Shown in pieces: positions 24,426 through 36,740 of a stretch of 64,000 bases of DNA (within the stretch, counting starts at the first letter, position 1; each line of letters begins with the position of its first letter). A program made the position numbers and the translations under genes. Origin of the DNA: Moringa oleifera. Lineage: Eukaryota > Streptophyta > Magnoliopsida > Brassicales > Moringaceae. The stretch lies in NCBI GenBank assembly GCA_021397835.1, contig JAJFZO010000407.1, positions 3,348,001 to 3,412,000 of the forward strand. The letters are read 5' to 3'. The notes beneath the pieces are model-generated. The model searched no databases. It saw only the letters and a list, made by a program, of their open reading frames with translations, and had not been told where the DNA came from.

Positions 24426-27071
24426 TCAGATGGCGTAAATTGGGTTTACTTCTGATTCACTTTCTGAAGGATTTGTGTGATGCCACGAATTTGTCACAGT
24501 CCTGGAATACTTCTCTTTCTTCTCCTTCTTCCTCTCCTTTCTCAGTCGTTTAGATTTCAGAACATAATAAGTCATGGCACTAAGAACTCCGGCCATTATA
24601 ACTCCCCCAGTGACTGTAACAAGGATTGCAGCCCATCGGTTTCGTCGACCAACCACAATATACGATGAAGAAATGAATGCAACAGTGGTGCATGCAGATG
24701 CTAACCACATAAGCTTATTGATCACCTCCACAACCCGTCTCTCAGATTTCGTCTCTCCTCTAACAAGCGTGATTTGCACCACCACAACAGCCAATGAAGT
24801 GAAGAGAGCAATCGCATTAAAGATGAAAAATATTTTAAATGAAGGACTGCTCACCATCACCGCAGCCCCATTATCATCATCACCACCAGGAACTGTGAAA
24901 ATAGCTGCAAATGCAACTGTGACAAAGAGAACGGCAACAACTGTGACAGAATTGGTAGCGTTGTTGATCCCTGCCCTGTGAAGTTTTCTCAGCTCCTTGG
25001 CAATCCCATCCACGTTCTTGTTGGTTTTCCGGGTTTGTTCCAGCTGGGTGTGAACATCTCTCTTGATCTGTGTCACAGTTTTCCTGAGTTCATCGCGTGG
25101 CTGGTTAAGTTCATTCGCTCTCAGAGCACCAAATCGAGCCAAGCTGTCTTTTATCTCTGCAGCCTCCTCAGATAACGGGAGTCCTTCAGCTATGTCAAGC
25201 GCTGTTTTGTGATCTCTAGTTAGTGCATTCACATTAGTATCAGGCAGGAGTAACAGCTCATTCACTATCTGCAAGAAAAAAAAAAAAGGACACTTGCTCC
25301 ATTGGAACTTCATTCAGCTTGCCAATATATGTTTTCTGTCAACATAAGAACAAATTATGAAAACATGGTAACATAATGATAGTAATTAATACCTCAGCTC
25401 GCTTTTTCCTGGTGGCGACATGTAATGCAGTGTTACCAAATTTGTCAGGAAGCATGACAATGGCTGCATCTGCCTGAAGAAGCAACCTGACTGCTTCGCA
25501 GCTAACCCCTTTTACGGCCATGTGCAATGCTGTCTGTCCTTTCTTGTCAGTCCTTCTCGCCAGTTGTGGATCCTTGTCGAGCAATTCTCTCACAATATCT
25601 ACATGCCCCTGTCTGGCGGAGAAATGAAGTGCATTCTTTCCGTTGGATCTTGATATTTCCAGCAAGCTAGAATCTTTGGAGAGCAATTCAATGACTACTG
25701 CTGTATGACCTCTTGTCGCTGCGGAGGTAAGAGGGGTTGCATTGGATTGGCCAACTGTTTTGCTTAGTCCAGGATCATGCTCCAGTAGCATCTGCACAAT
25801 TGCTGCAGAAAGGAAGTTACTCTTCTCCTGAAGCAAAGAACGCTAGACAAGCAAGTAGCAGAATGCATTCCATCTAGCAACAGAGATAGGAGAAGATAAA
25901 TTGAATGCAAGTAAAAGCTCAAGGTTCTCAACAATTGCTGATAGAAAGCAGTTCTGATCTCTTGTATCATGAACAAGAAAGATTAATCTTCAATGCAGTT
26001 ATAAAAGCTTCAAGGTTCATGATCTTCCTACATGTTCAAACACTGAAATTCAGAGAATGTGAACTCTTCACATGGCAATGCCATACTTTCTGGGTAGGGG
26101 AGAGGAAAAGGGAAAGGGAAACCAATGCAACCACAAACAATTTCTAGGTTAGATCATTACCATGGTGACCTTGACTGGCTGCGATGTGCAATGGATCAAA
26201 TCCAGATTGATTCTTCAAGGTAATTGCCTCCTTAGTCGTGTATTGTAACAGCTCCTGAACAACATCTAAATGCCCCTTCTCGGCAGCCATGAACAGAGCT
26301 GTCTCTCCCAACTCATTCACCTCATTCACAACTGCAGACCTTATCTCTGCAACCTTTCCAATCGACACACACTCAAGATTAATGGAAAACAAAAATGGTG
26401 GACTCTTTGTTGACAGCTTGAAAAACCAAATTCAGAAACTCATGAAAATGAAAGTGGAGTATAACAGTGGAAGAAAGGCTTACCTCGGCGTCAAAATCAG
26501 CCCCACTCAGCGTGCCCATCATTTGGTCGTCGATATCACTGAGAATCTGCTTAATGGCAGCCAAATCTCCGCGCTTCGCAGCCAAGTGCAGCTCGGTGTC
26601 ATTGTGGCGGCCAGTGACCTGCTTCACGTACTTCTTCTTCCCGGCCTGATCGAACCGCTTCCCGGAGTTGGACCCACCAAGGGATTTACTAGAGTTGGAC
26701 ACAACCAGGGCCTTGCCAGAATTCGACAAAACCAGAGTCCGCCTTGGCGTTGACACCGGCGTAGGTGATGTCGGAGGGTTGGGGCTCTGGGCTGTCACCA
26801 TTATTCCCTTCTCCAGATCCCTCTCGCTCCCTTTTCCCCATTCACAATAATTCACATCAGAAATAATCCATTGAACTTTAACAAAATCGTAGCTAAGATG
26901 ATTAGTTAGATCTTACCCAGGAAATCTCAGGAAACAAACAATGCATGAAACCAAAAGAGAAAAATCATCAAAATTTCCATACCCATTTTTATCTTTCAAG
27001 ATTTCCCAGCAACCGAAGTCTACAACAGAAAGATAAAAAATGAAGGTACCTTCTCCGGATGCGGATCCCAT
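24426..27071 (-). CDS. ITN1: ITN1-like ankyrin-repeat membrane protein
   Basis: Minus-strand exons are 27071-27050 (tentative), 26830-26484, 26353-26161, 25802-25393 and 25268-24426, in phase to 604 residues. A conservative reading starts at ATG 26801 and gives 587. Arabidopsis ITN1 is a plasma-membrane ankyrin protein affecting salt tolerance and ABA-linked ROS. Family blocks visible are AGKKKYVKQVTGRHNDTELH, MMGTLSGADFDAE joined to VAEIRSAVVNEVNELGETAL, SQGHHAIVQMLLEHDPGLSK, KKGQTALHMAVKG, RDHKTALDIAEGLPLSEEA, then the PGG segment GINNATNSVTVVAVLFVTV and several membrane spans, ending NSWHHTNPSESE then VNPIYAI. The match to ITN1 runs along almost its whole length. The 22-base first exon encodes MGSASGE and supplies an ATG for the conserved ERDLEKGIM block, which has no in-frame ATG in its own exon. 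Confidence 0.9.
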
Positions 27072-28486
27072 CGGGAAGGAGCAAAGAAGGGCGAGCTCTA
27101 TTAAACCATTGGCAATTAACACAGCATCCTATCTCAATCAACAAGAAAAAGTTGAGACGACGAGAGGAAAGAAGAACAGAGGGTCATGCGGGCCAGGCTA
27201 CCAGATCGACCACTTCGGCCACCCGGGGGAGGCGGGTCCTTATCTCGCCGGAATCCTCCTTCCTGTGTTCTCTAAGATTGTCTTTGATGGCTACCTCTAC
27301 CGTGTCAGCATCTTCACGTTCGATTATTAGTATTACTTAACAAATCAACTCATCACTTCATAGCTTTGGAGAGAATATCTGATCCAAAAACCAATAAAGT
27401 TGGCAACTTTCTTTTTTCAACGGCTCCTCCATTTTTAATATTTATACCACAATAACTAACTTATAATAATATTATTAAATTATGAAACACCATGTACTAT
27501 ATAATATAATATAATGTGTTACATATTTTATAAATAATTTTGAAATATTTCATTTTAAAATAAGTTAGATTCTTTTCCATGCCTTTTTTTTTCATAACGG
27601 TTTATTTGTTGGACCGACATAGCAAAAGAATTATAGTGCATTATTAATTCATGTAAATTAAGAATTTTACCTATCATTAATGCCAAAAATATGTTGCAAG
27701 CAAAAGTGTATTTAATTTTTTTATGTGATGTAATTAACGGGCCATGCATACTTAATCAAGTTGTTTCTCTTTTTATTTTGTAAGTTTTTGTACTTTTTTA
27801 ATAAAATAAACATGTTTTAATTATTTTCTCAAAATTAAATATATAAAATTAAAATTTCAGTACTAACGAATTTTTATTTCAAATTTATATAAATATTAAA
27901 AATATTTAAATTATTATAAAATATTTTGTTTTTTAGTATTAAATTTAACTTTTTAAATGTAAAATTTAAAAATGTAAACAAATAAATATAAGTAAAAATT
28001 ATTTAAATTTTCAAAAAAAATTTAAAAGGAAATTTAAAATTTATTTTAATTAAATTTTAATTAAAACTAAATAAAAATTAGAAGTAAATATCATCTAGTT
28101 TAAATTAAAGAAAGGTATAATTTAAGGTTTTTTTATTAATATTAAAATGGATAAAATTGGTTTAAAATTAAAGGTTAGGATCACAAAATCCAAATACTTT
28201 TATAATAACAAATATTTTAAAGAAGGATAAATTTATTTTAAAAATAAAAATGGACTGCTTTCCATTTGCCAAGAAAAGTGAATAAGGAAGAAGAAGGGTC
28301 GGCAAGTAAAGCTCTGATACTATGCGGAGGGAAAATATCTGTAGTTTTTGATCGAGAGGTAGTTGCTTTCATGGCCACAGACTCACTGTTTGTTAGAGAC
28401 AGAGAAACCGACAGTAACAGAGCTCTCTTTGATCGATTTCAGTTGCAAAACAATTAAGGCCCGAAACAAGAACGTCCCAATTAAAG
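27072..28486. other. Divergent promoter region between ITN1-like and pectate lyase genes
   Basis: The two genes point away from each other, so both promoters should lie here. Bases 27072-27330 are GC-richer and probably belong to the ITN1-like leader. Bases 27420-28250 are extremely AT-rich with no open frame of note. Bases 28266-28486 are probably the leader of the pectate lyase gene. Confidence 0.5.
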
Positions 28487-30898
28487 ATGGGGAACGCACA
28501 CGGCCACCGTAAGAACCGTAACCACGCAAACGGCTCTTTCCCCGATAAAAGGCCTGTGCCAGTCTCCCCCTTTCAGTGTGGTCCGTCTGGTCATGCTGCA
28601 CAAATCCCCGGCTCAACCCAGAACCAGCAGAAGCCTGATATCAAGCCCCAGATGGCCCTTTCCTTGCCCTATGCTCACGTGGACTCCTGCTTGCGAGCCC
28701 TTGCCGGCCAAGCAGAGGGGTTCGGTCGCTTCGCCATCGGTGGCCTCCATGGTCCGCTTTATCATGTCACCACTTTAGCTGGTCTGCCTACTCTATATTT
28801 GCCTATGCTGTTATATTTCAATTTCTCTATATTGTTAATTAGCTTTTAATCTGTTGGAGGAGCTACCTTCTGTGTGATTGGAATGCCTTTGTGCTTAATT
28901 CCAATTCATTTATTGATTATTGCTATGAAAATGTTGCATACTGTATTGGTTGTAATGGTTAAGTGAGCGAGTAATTGAGGATTGCAGTGAATGATTTCCT
29001 TATTCAATCCGATTGGAGATAGTAGATTTTCAAATTCTTGAGCATCATCCATCAGGAATTTTTAGAATTCGTAACATATCTATTCGAGGGTAGATTTTCA
29101 GGAGAATGCAGGAACTCTTCGAATAGGAAATGTCAAATATGGGAAAAGTTTGAAACATTTTATCAACTTTAGTTGAGCTTGTTTGCAGAATTAAGAGTGT
29201 TTTATATGATTATGCTTTTATTTGTGGTTCAGGCGATGATGTTGGTGGTTTTACAATTGATTTGGCCTGTCCTTCTTTGAACTTCTAGAACTACTCCATG
29301 ATTGATTGCTAATGCATGCGGTTGTTCATAGGAGAGTATGCTGGATTTAGGAAGATTATACATTGTCTATAATCTCGTTTTCTGATACATATAATCTTGT
29401 TTTGCCATTTCTGTTTCATATTAAAATGTGGTTGTAGATGATGGACCTGGATCACTTCGGGATGCTTGTCGTAGAAAAGAGCCACTTTGGATTGTTTTCG
29501 AAGTTTCGGGGACAATTCATCTTTCATCATACCTTACTGTTTCATCTTATAAGACTATTGACGGCCGGGGCCAAAGGATAAAATTCACAGGGAAGGGTTT
29601 GAGACTGAAGGAATGTGAACATGTGATCATATGTAACTTAGAGTTCGAAGGAGGCAGAGGACCTGATGTTGATGGCATTCAAATAAAACCCAACTCAAAG
29701 CACATATGGATAGACAGATGCAGCCTAAGTGATTATGATGATGGTCTGATAGATATCACCAGAGAAAGCACAGACATCACTGTTTCCAGGTGTTGCCAAT
29801 TCTGCAGTTTCTGAAACTATTCATCCTTCAAATTTGCAAATGATCATACTAATTAGCCCGTAAATGTTTTTCTCAGGTGTCACTTCTCGAAGCATGACAA
29901 GACCATGCTTATTGGAGCAGACCCCTCTCATGTTGGTGATAGATGTATCCGTGTGACCATTCACCACTGCTTTTTCGATGGAACTCGACAGAGACATCCT
30001 CGTGTTCGATTTGGAAAAATTCATCTATACAATAATTACACCAGAAACTGGGGCATATATGCCATTTGTGCCAGTGTAGAGTCACAGGTGATAAAACTCT
30101 TACCATTTAGAATACTCTTTCTGGTATCAACTCTCCCTCCGAATGTTACAAGATTATCCCATTCTATGTTAAGTTTTGTAAACGTTTTGTGTTTGGCCAT
30201 GGACATCAGATATACTCTCAGTGCAATATATACGAAGCAGGCCAGAAGAAGGTCGCGTTTAAGTATCTTACAGAGAAGGTAATTCAATTTCCCTTGCTTT
30301 TTTCCACATTCATGTCTGCTGTCTATGTTACTATCTCAAATATTGTGACTTACTTGTACATAGGCTGAAAGTGATTATGCAATGGGATAAGTACCTCTGA
30401 TTGTGTGTATAGTAGAATCAGGTAGAAGAAGGCTTTATATCAGTATAGATCTAAGGCTAATGTCTGGATTTGAATCTCGGTGGAATTAGGACTTTTGAGT
30501 TTTATTCTCTACAAAATTATGTTGCCTTTAGCCCTTATAAAGAGATAATTAAACCAATCTGCGCTTCTTAACCTTTAGGATTGAGAAATTTTCCTCCCCA
30601 TAATCATCCCAATTGTGTTCCTTTTGATGTGTTATTTGGTCACGAGCTTGAATTGTGGTTGGTGTAGGCAACGGATAAGGAGGAGGCAGGGACAGGGTCC
30701 ATAAGGTCTGAAGGGGACTTATTCATAACCGGAACTCATTCAGGGTTGATGACTGAGGTCTGTGGATCCAACTTGTTTCACCCGAGTGAATACTACCCAA
30801 CATGGACAGTTGAAGCTCCTACGGATGCTCTTAAGCATGTTCTTCAGCATTGTACAGGATGGCAGCAAGTTCCACTGCCAGTTCCACTGCCAGTTTGA
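28487..30898 (+). CDS. Pectate lyase-like protein (polysaccharide lyase family 1)
   Basis: Exons are 28487-28781, 29438-29789, 29877-30087, 30210-30278 and 30668-30898, joining in phase to 385 residues. Pectate lyases cleave de-esterified homogalacturonan by beta-elimination, with calcium. The parallel beta-helix signature is clear: GPGSLRDACR, WIVFEVSGTIHLSSYLTV, KTIDGRG, WIDRCSLSDYDDGLID (about 189-204, with calcium-site aspartates) and QRHPRVRFG (about 254-262), matching the catalytic arginine motif. The start ATG at 28487 gives MGNAHGHRKNRNHANG, which has no signal peptide, unlike most wall-secreted pectate lyases. A subgroup of plant pectate lyase-like proteins (the probable pectate lyase 4 group) is recalled to begin in this way. 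The C-terminus carries a 12-base tandem duplication giving VPLPVPLPV. Confidence 0.92.
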
Positions 30899-31776
30899 TC
30901 AGACTCTGGTCGCTTAGTGACCTTACAACTAGTTAGGATCTGCCCTTTCATTTTGTATTACAAAAAATCACGATCTCTAATGGTAACAATAAAGATGAAG
31001 CATTCTCACTGTCCCCGTGTACCTCTTATCCTTGCCTTTTCCTAATTATTCTTGACTCTGGTAGGGCTGAGTCGGTCATCAGAGAGCCTGGTTTACTCGT
31101 TCATCATGCCAGTATAATTATTAAATTAATTAATGAATGTAGTCTGTGTACAGGAGAAGATAGCTTTCTCTTTCTCAGTCCAGTTGTTTTGTCACTTTCA
31201 TTGAAATGGTATGCCTGGCATTCAGTCGATGCCTTGGAGCATCAAATGATTCCATTTTATGACTTGGTATATGCTGATGATGATCCCAGACCATATGTAA
31301 TTGTCACCTTCAGATGAATTTTGGAATTGCCCAAATTGAAATGGAGCTTCATAGTATAATACTCAATTTTAGACAGCTATTTGATCTGCAGGTGTTATTT
31401 GATTGCTGTTGACTGGAGAAAGGTATTCTTATTCATTTCAATTTGAAAATTTCTAAATCTCCCTATGCTCTTTTAAAATTTCAGGCAATTTCCACGGGTT
31501 TAACTATTTTATTGTCTTAAAGCAGCTTCTGGATTTTGTATAAACAATGAGCATGCGGTGACACGGTGTGTTTAATTGGTCTATGGACAAAAAAAAAAAA
31601 CCACACAGATGAAAGATAACCATTGGATCCAGATGTGACAGTACAGAGATGAAAATGCAACTCAAAAGGATCGGAACATAACTGATTTATTTACCGGAAA
31701 TGTGAAAACGGAATCACGCTATTAAAAACTGAAATTTCAAGATCTTTTTTTGAAAAATCGCCGGAATCTTTAGTTC
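30899..31776. other. Spacer between convergent pectate lyase and EXO70H genes
   Basis: This region holds two 3' ends. The first 150 bases look like the pectate lyase 3' untranslated region. An A-run lies around 31589-31600. I see no gene or repeat of note. Confidence 0.5.
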
Positions 31777-33711
31777 TCAACGAAGACCGCCAGGCCAAAG
31801 CCGCAGATGAGATGACAGCGACAAGGGAGAGGAAGACGCTGATGGATTCTTGGAGTTAGTGGCTGTGGCAAAGAACAAATCCGACAAGTAATTCTCCACA
31901 TCTTCAGGGGCAAATCTGACAAACATTCCTACATTTTTTGCGTCAGCCGTTGTCCCGTGGGTATCGTAGAACTCCCGATAAACCGGGCCGAGCTTCTTTG
32001 CTATGGAGATTTTGATCTCATCTCGGAGTTGTGGGTCCGATACCACAGATGTTTTCTGTTTCCAGTATGCTTCCTCGAAGTTCGAGTTGAATTTCTTGAA
32101 CCAGTCCTTGGCCTCTCCCGTCGGGATGGGAGCTGTCGGATTCTCAGGCAATGATGCGAACGCTGGCCCCCATGCTAATTTCTCATAATTCGCAGCGAAT
32201 TGACTCACTTTTGCTTCGTGTTTCGCGATCCACTCCTCGCCGAGAAGGTACTGCAGGTTGGATGTACGCACTCTCGAGACCACGTGTTGAAGATTGTTGG
32301 CTAAGAAGAGATATGACAAAGAGACGTCCTTGTATCGCTTGGCTTTGCTGTCGAGCTTGCATAAGATGACGAGAATGAGCCAAGCCATGCGTAGGGAGAT
32401 CGGCGGCGCAGGAGAGTCATCGGAGTCCGTGCTGTCGAAATATGATTCAGGCAACGAAGACTTTTCCGGAGGCGGCCAGTCAGCGAGAATGTCACTTAGG
32501 ACGTTGCTGTAATCTGCGAGGAGAGAGAGGTAATTCATCGCGGAGATGGTCAGAGAATGTACGCCGCCGCCTGGGACCATTAACTTTGACGAGTGCTTTT
32601 GAATGCTGCACTCGAAATCGGCAAGCATTGAGCGCACCGAGTCGCCGAGCCGGATGAGCGAGTTTACAGCTTGAGATCGGATGCTGGACGCTGACTCGAA
32701 GGAGAAGATAGATTCTATCTCCTGCCAGTTGTCGGCTATGGCGGTGTACATGTCGAGCACGCGGAAAATTTTCTCTGGTGGGGATTTCTTGGTCTTGGCC
32801 ACGAGCTCAGGGAATCCAAACAGGATCATGGCTCCTTCCTTGGATATTTCGCAGAAGCAGGATTCCCTAATGGAATCGGAGGCCGCAAAGACGTGATCGC
32901 AGAGGATCCTCTCTCCAGTGAAGAGCGTTGTCATGGAGACCTTCATAGCGTCTAACCAGCTCCTGATTTTCACTTGGATCACCTCCCAGTCCATTTTGTT
33001 GACACGAGATGAGCTCATTTTCTCGACGCCGAGACGATAAATCCCTTCATCGATGATGGATTTCCTGATGATGTTGTATATGTTGACGCACTCCTTAGCA
33101 TAACCTGCGGAGATCATGCACTCCGCGATGGATCTTAAATCCGACATGGCAACTGAAGAGGCTTCCTCTACCTCAGTAATGGAATCACCTGCGGCGACAA
33201 CATCATCTTCGTGATCATCACGAGAAACAAGCTCATCGAAATCAGAGGTGCTTGATCTGGTTGACGCGCGTGATGATCGCGCAGAGACCGATTCGGGGTC
33301 CAAGTAGGCTCGGTTCATCGACAGAATCTGGTAGAACTCTTTTTGCAGCCTCTTCATGGCTACCTGCATCAGGTTCTGCGCTTGGACGAGCTTCTCAGAG
33401 GTTGTATCCTCTGAGATTAACAAATGCATGGCCCTTTGAAGGTCGTTAACGCGTCTCAAGAACAGCATGGCCTCTCGTTTGCTCTCGTAGAACAGAGAAG
33501 TGACCTTCGCAAAAGTTGAAGTCTCCGGGTGCCATTTCAGGATGATCGCCGCTGCCGCCTCTATACTTTGCTCCACCATCGACTCGGAGAAGAAGCGACG
33601 ATGGCTGGAGATGGAGGTGTCTCTTGAAGGCGAGGAATTAGAATCAGCATACATGGAGAACGAAGGCGTCCTCGCAACAAAGCATAGGCTTCTCATTCCC
33701 TTCCTCGGCAT
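31777..33711 (-). CDS. EXO70 exocyst subunit, H clade
   Basis: This intronless gene encodes 644 residues. EXO70 is the exocyst subunit that docks secretory vesicles at the plasma membrane by binding phosphoinositides. The start MPRKGMRSLCFVARTPSFSM is like that of EXO70H proteins. The N-terminal third has helical regions (FYESKREAMLFLRRVNDLQR) and a serine-rich patch (ARSSRASTRSSTSDFDEL). The Exo70 domain covers about residues 230-620, with CEISKEGAMILFGFPE, VHSLTISAMNYLSLLADYSN, SLSYLFLANNLQHVVSRVR, LLGEEWIAKHE and VGMFVRFAPEDVENYLSDLF. Lack of introns is typical of many angiosperm EXO70 genes outside clade A. A TATA box lies 148 bases upstream of the ATG. H clade is my best placement; the exact member is not determined. 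Confidence 0.9.
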   Translation of the reverse strand: MPRKGMRSLCFVARTPSFSMYADSNSSPSRDTSISSHRRFFSESMVEQSIEAAAAIILKWHPETSTFAKVTSLFYESKREAMLFLRRVNDLQRAMHLLISEDTTSEKLVQAQNLMQVAMKRLQKEFYQILSMNRAYLDPESVSARSSRASTRSSTSDFDELVSRDDHEDDVVAAGDSITEVEEASSVAMSDLRSIAECMISAGYAKECVNIYNIIRKSIIDEGIYRLGVEKMSSSRVNKMDWEVIQVKIRSWLDAMKVSMTTLFTGERILCDHVFAASDSIRESCFCEISKEGAMILFGFPELVAKTKKSPPEKIFRVLDMYTAIADNWQEIESIFSFESASSIRSQAVNSLIRLGDSVRSMLADFECSIQKHSSKLMVPGGGVHSLTISAMNYLSLLADYSNVLSDILADWPPPEKSSLPESYFDSTDSDDSPAPPISLRMAWLILVILCKLDSKAKRYKDVSLSYLFLANNLQHVVSRVRTSNLQYLLGEEWIAKHEAKVSQFAANYEKLAWGPAFASLPENPTAPIPTGEAKDWFKKFNSNFEEAYWKQKTSVVSDPQLRDEIKISIAKKLGPVYREFYDTHGTTADAKNVGMFVRFAPEDVENYLSDLFFATATNSKNPSASSSPLSLSSHLRLWPGGLR

Positions 33712-33858
33712 CCTTACTGAGCAGTTGAACCTCTGCTTGTTTGTTTGTTTCTCAAGAAAATCTGGATTTCTCGGTGCAGTAAAGAGAAAAGGAGAACACA
33801 GCTACTGTTCCCCTCGCGGAATCGTACCGCGTTTGTTGTTGAAGTGTCCCCAAGGTCC

Positions 33859-33866
33859 TATTTATA
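33859..33866 (-). promoter_or_regulatory. TATA box of the EXO70H gene
   Basis: On the minus strand the sequence reads TATAAATA within CTATAAATAGG, about 148 bases upstream of the ATG at 33711, which fits a leader of roughly 110-120 bases. Confidence 0.65.
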
Positions 33867-34254
33867 GACAAACGAACGACGCTGTTGCTTGAGGAGGGAA
33901 AAAATCCCAGGATTGCACTTTTGACTTTTGCGGTCAGTTAACGGCCGTTTAAATGACTGTCGCATTCCACCGTTATCGTCATGCAAACCTCAGAATCCCG
34001 CCTTCAAGCTACGTGGAAGGAAAATGACTAAGGAAGCATAAAACGGGGCGTATGAACATAAACAAAAAAAGCTACCTCTAAAAATATATATAATAATTAG
34101 CTCCTAAATTTTTGGGTTCTAGCCAATTTTTTATCTCACACATGAGCCATCTTATGTTGACACTTGAATATAATGACAAGATATGATTCTAATTAATTAT
34201 TTTTATAAGAGTTGGTCCAAGCCATTATATCCATCAAATCCCACGTAAGCATAT

Positions 34255-34314
34255 ATTGCCTAAATTATAGTCTAATTTCATAAAATTGCCTAAACTATAG
34301 TCTAAATTCAGAAA
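34255..34314. repeat. 30-bp tandem duplication
   Basis: A 30-base unit starting ATTGCCTAAATTATAGTCTA is followed directly by a copy with four mismatches at 34285-34314. Confidence 0.85.
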
Positions 34315-36419
34315 ATTAGACGTGACGGAAGCATTTTGATGTTTACATTTCAAATTAAATTTCTTTGAACATTAACGACCCGACTAAGAAAAAATTCTAA
34401 ACTTGCTATCGACATGGTTGGTCGTGCTTTTCTCATTTTATAATCTTTCGTCCGTGCGATTAATTAACTTTGCTTATTACTTAAGTTTACAACTTGTCGA
34501 TTACTATGTGTATTTTTCTTGTTTATGGAATTTATAATTATAACTGTCATTTTCTTCTTTATTTTTTACAATTCAAACGTTGAAATTTATGGGTTGATGT
34601 TGAAATAAAGAAAATTAAAATTAAAATGTGATATGTTGAATGAAAATAATTGAAGTTTCGTATGATATAACTTATAAGAAAAATGATTTTTTTTTTAAAT
34701 TTTGTCATGAGTGTCACACCGTGAATTTCGTATTCTGCTCAAAAAATTAAAAAAATAAATAAAAAGTATTGATACGATTATATATAATACCCATCCCACT
34801 ATGAAATTAATTAGCAGCATATCCATGGATAACACTGAAATTAATTTGTAACTAATATGAATATAATTGACAGTCCATGACATTTTTCATGTATAATATT
34901 TTTCATCAATTAATTTGGCTATATATAGTCCCAAAAAAAGAAGCATTAAGTTCAACTTCAATGATATCACATATGAGTATTATGGGAAGAAATTAAGTGA
35001 TTAATTGGCCATGGATTCAACACACCGGTTATTAAGATTACTTTCAGAAGTCATTATTATGATATCTTACTTGATGATAAATGATCAAATTTTAATTATG
35101 TTTCACCTCGTTTAAAAATTATATTTTATTGAGTAAGATTAAAATCATTTTTTTGATTTAATTTGTATAATTATTTTTTTAATTAAAGATAATAAAGTAA
35201 TTTTTTAATTTATTATATTAATAAAATATTAAAAAATCATGATCACTCGTTTTATTAAATTACCTCATTTTTATAAAATTTTTACACAGTTCAAATCAAT
35301 ATATCTTTATTTTATTAAATAATATATGAAATCTTGATTTTTTATATTTAATATTTTTAAAATCATAATAAATAATGTTGACGTAGAATTTTAAAAACTA
35401 AAAATTTAAAGCAAATAACATCTATAATATAACCAGAATCGAAGCCGAACAATTTCTTTGGGTGTGAAAATTAACAAAAATCAATCACCTTTTACCTCTA
35501 ACAAAACATAAAGAAATTAAAATTAACGATAAGAAATATTTACATGAAATTTTAAGTTTTTATAATGTCAAAATATTAGTCGTAATAATAAATTAAAGAA
35601 AAAAAAAGAAAATTTTATGGTCAATAATATAATTAATAGCATCTATGTATGCCATTATTTCTAAGAAGCTTGGTTTGATTGCAACACAATTATTCTCTCA
35701 TCCATCTCTCTTAACATAGAAAATAGTCCTAATTCATTTGGCTTATTGTGTTTAATCTTCGAAGATTGTTCTATATAAAATGGTGGTTTTACCTAAGTCA
35801 AATTAGTTCGTACAACTCCCATATGATATCATCGGAGATTTGTACGGATCCTAGAACACCGACTCTTTCCTAATGATTCCATTTAAATTTTCCCTAATGT
35901 TTGAAATTTTGTATAGTTTTGTTTGGATCAAGAAAATAAATAACACGAGTTGACGATTGATGTTGTATCTTCTTGTTAAATTATTCTCTCGTGGGAACTA
36001 GAAGGTAGGTAACATGTACGGAAGAATAATCTCCAAAAGCCGGATTAATTCTATCTTATTCATGTTAGGTATATAGTTATCTAATAATTATTTTTAATTT
36101 GAATTTTAGATGATAAATTTAATTTTTTATATTCATATGTTAATGTTTTGATGAAAATACATTAAACCCAAAGTCTCGATGATTATAAGTTGTTGGATTG
36201 AAATTTTTTGTTAATTTAATTTATAGAATAATGAAAAGAGTTGGATGGATATCATTATTATTATAAAATTAATTGATTATTTTTATGGGTAAAAATTATA
36301 TAAAATATTAATATTTATTCTATTTTACTAATCAAATTCTTATGTTATAAAAATGGCAAATTAATCTATTAATCTGGTTCAAATTAAATCTTAAATACAT
36401 AAAAAATTAAAGATATCTT

Positions 36420-36740
36420 CATTACTGAAATGTCTCAAAAATAATTCAAATAAAATTTTCACTTTATTTTAGATCTATCTCTCAAATTTAAACAATTTTC
36501 AATACAAGATCTATTTTTTGTGACTTTCTAAAATTTTTGATAGCATAAATTTAAAAAATATAGATTTTGAATGCTTAAAAGATTTAAAAATTTTTTGGAT
36601 ATCAACTTAAATATTTTTTTATATTTGTAAAAAATTTCAAGTTAAAATTTATTGTATAAGATTTTTTATTAAAATATCTCTAATTTTTAAATTTTTGATA
36701 AGATTTAATTTAATCCAAACTGATATGTGAAAATTCGGTT
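36420..36740. repeat. Dispersed AT-rich repeat, copy B
   Basis: This block shares order and wording with those near 23766, 37800, 42350 and 54820: a segment like CACTTTATTTTAGATCTATC, then AAAAATTTCAAGTTAAAATT, then ATTGTATAAGATTTTTTATT and AATATCTCTAATTTTTAAAT. It has no coding capacity. Confidence 0.45.

Noticed and set aside
26289..26753. 154-residue plus-strand frame over the ITN1-like gene
   Set aside because: It is antisense to well-supported coding exons and crosses their intron.
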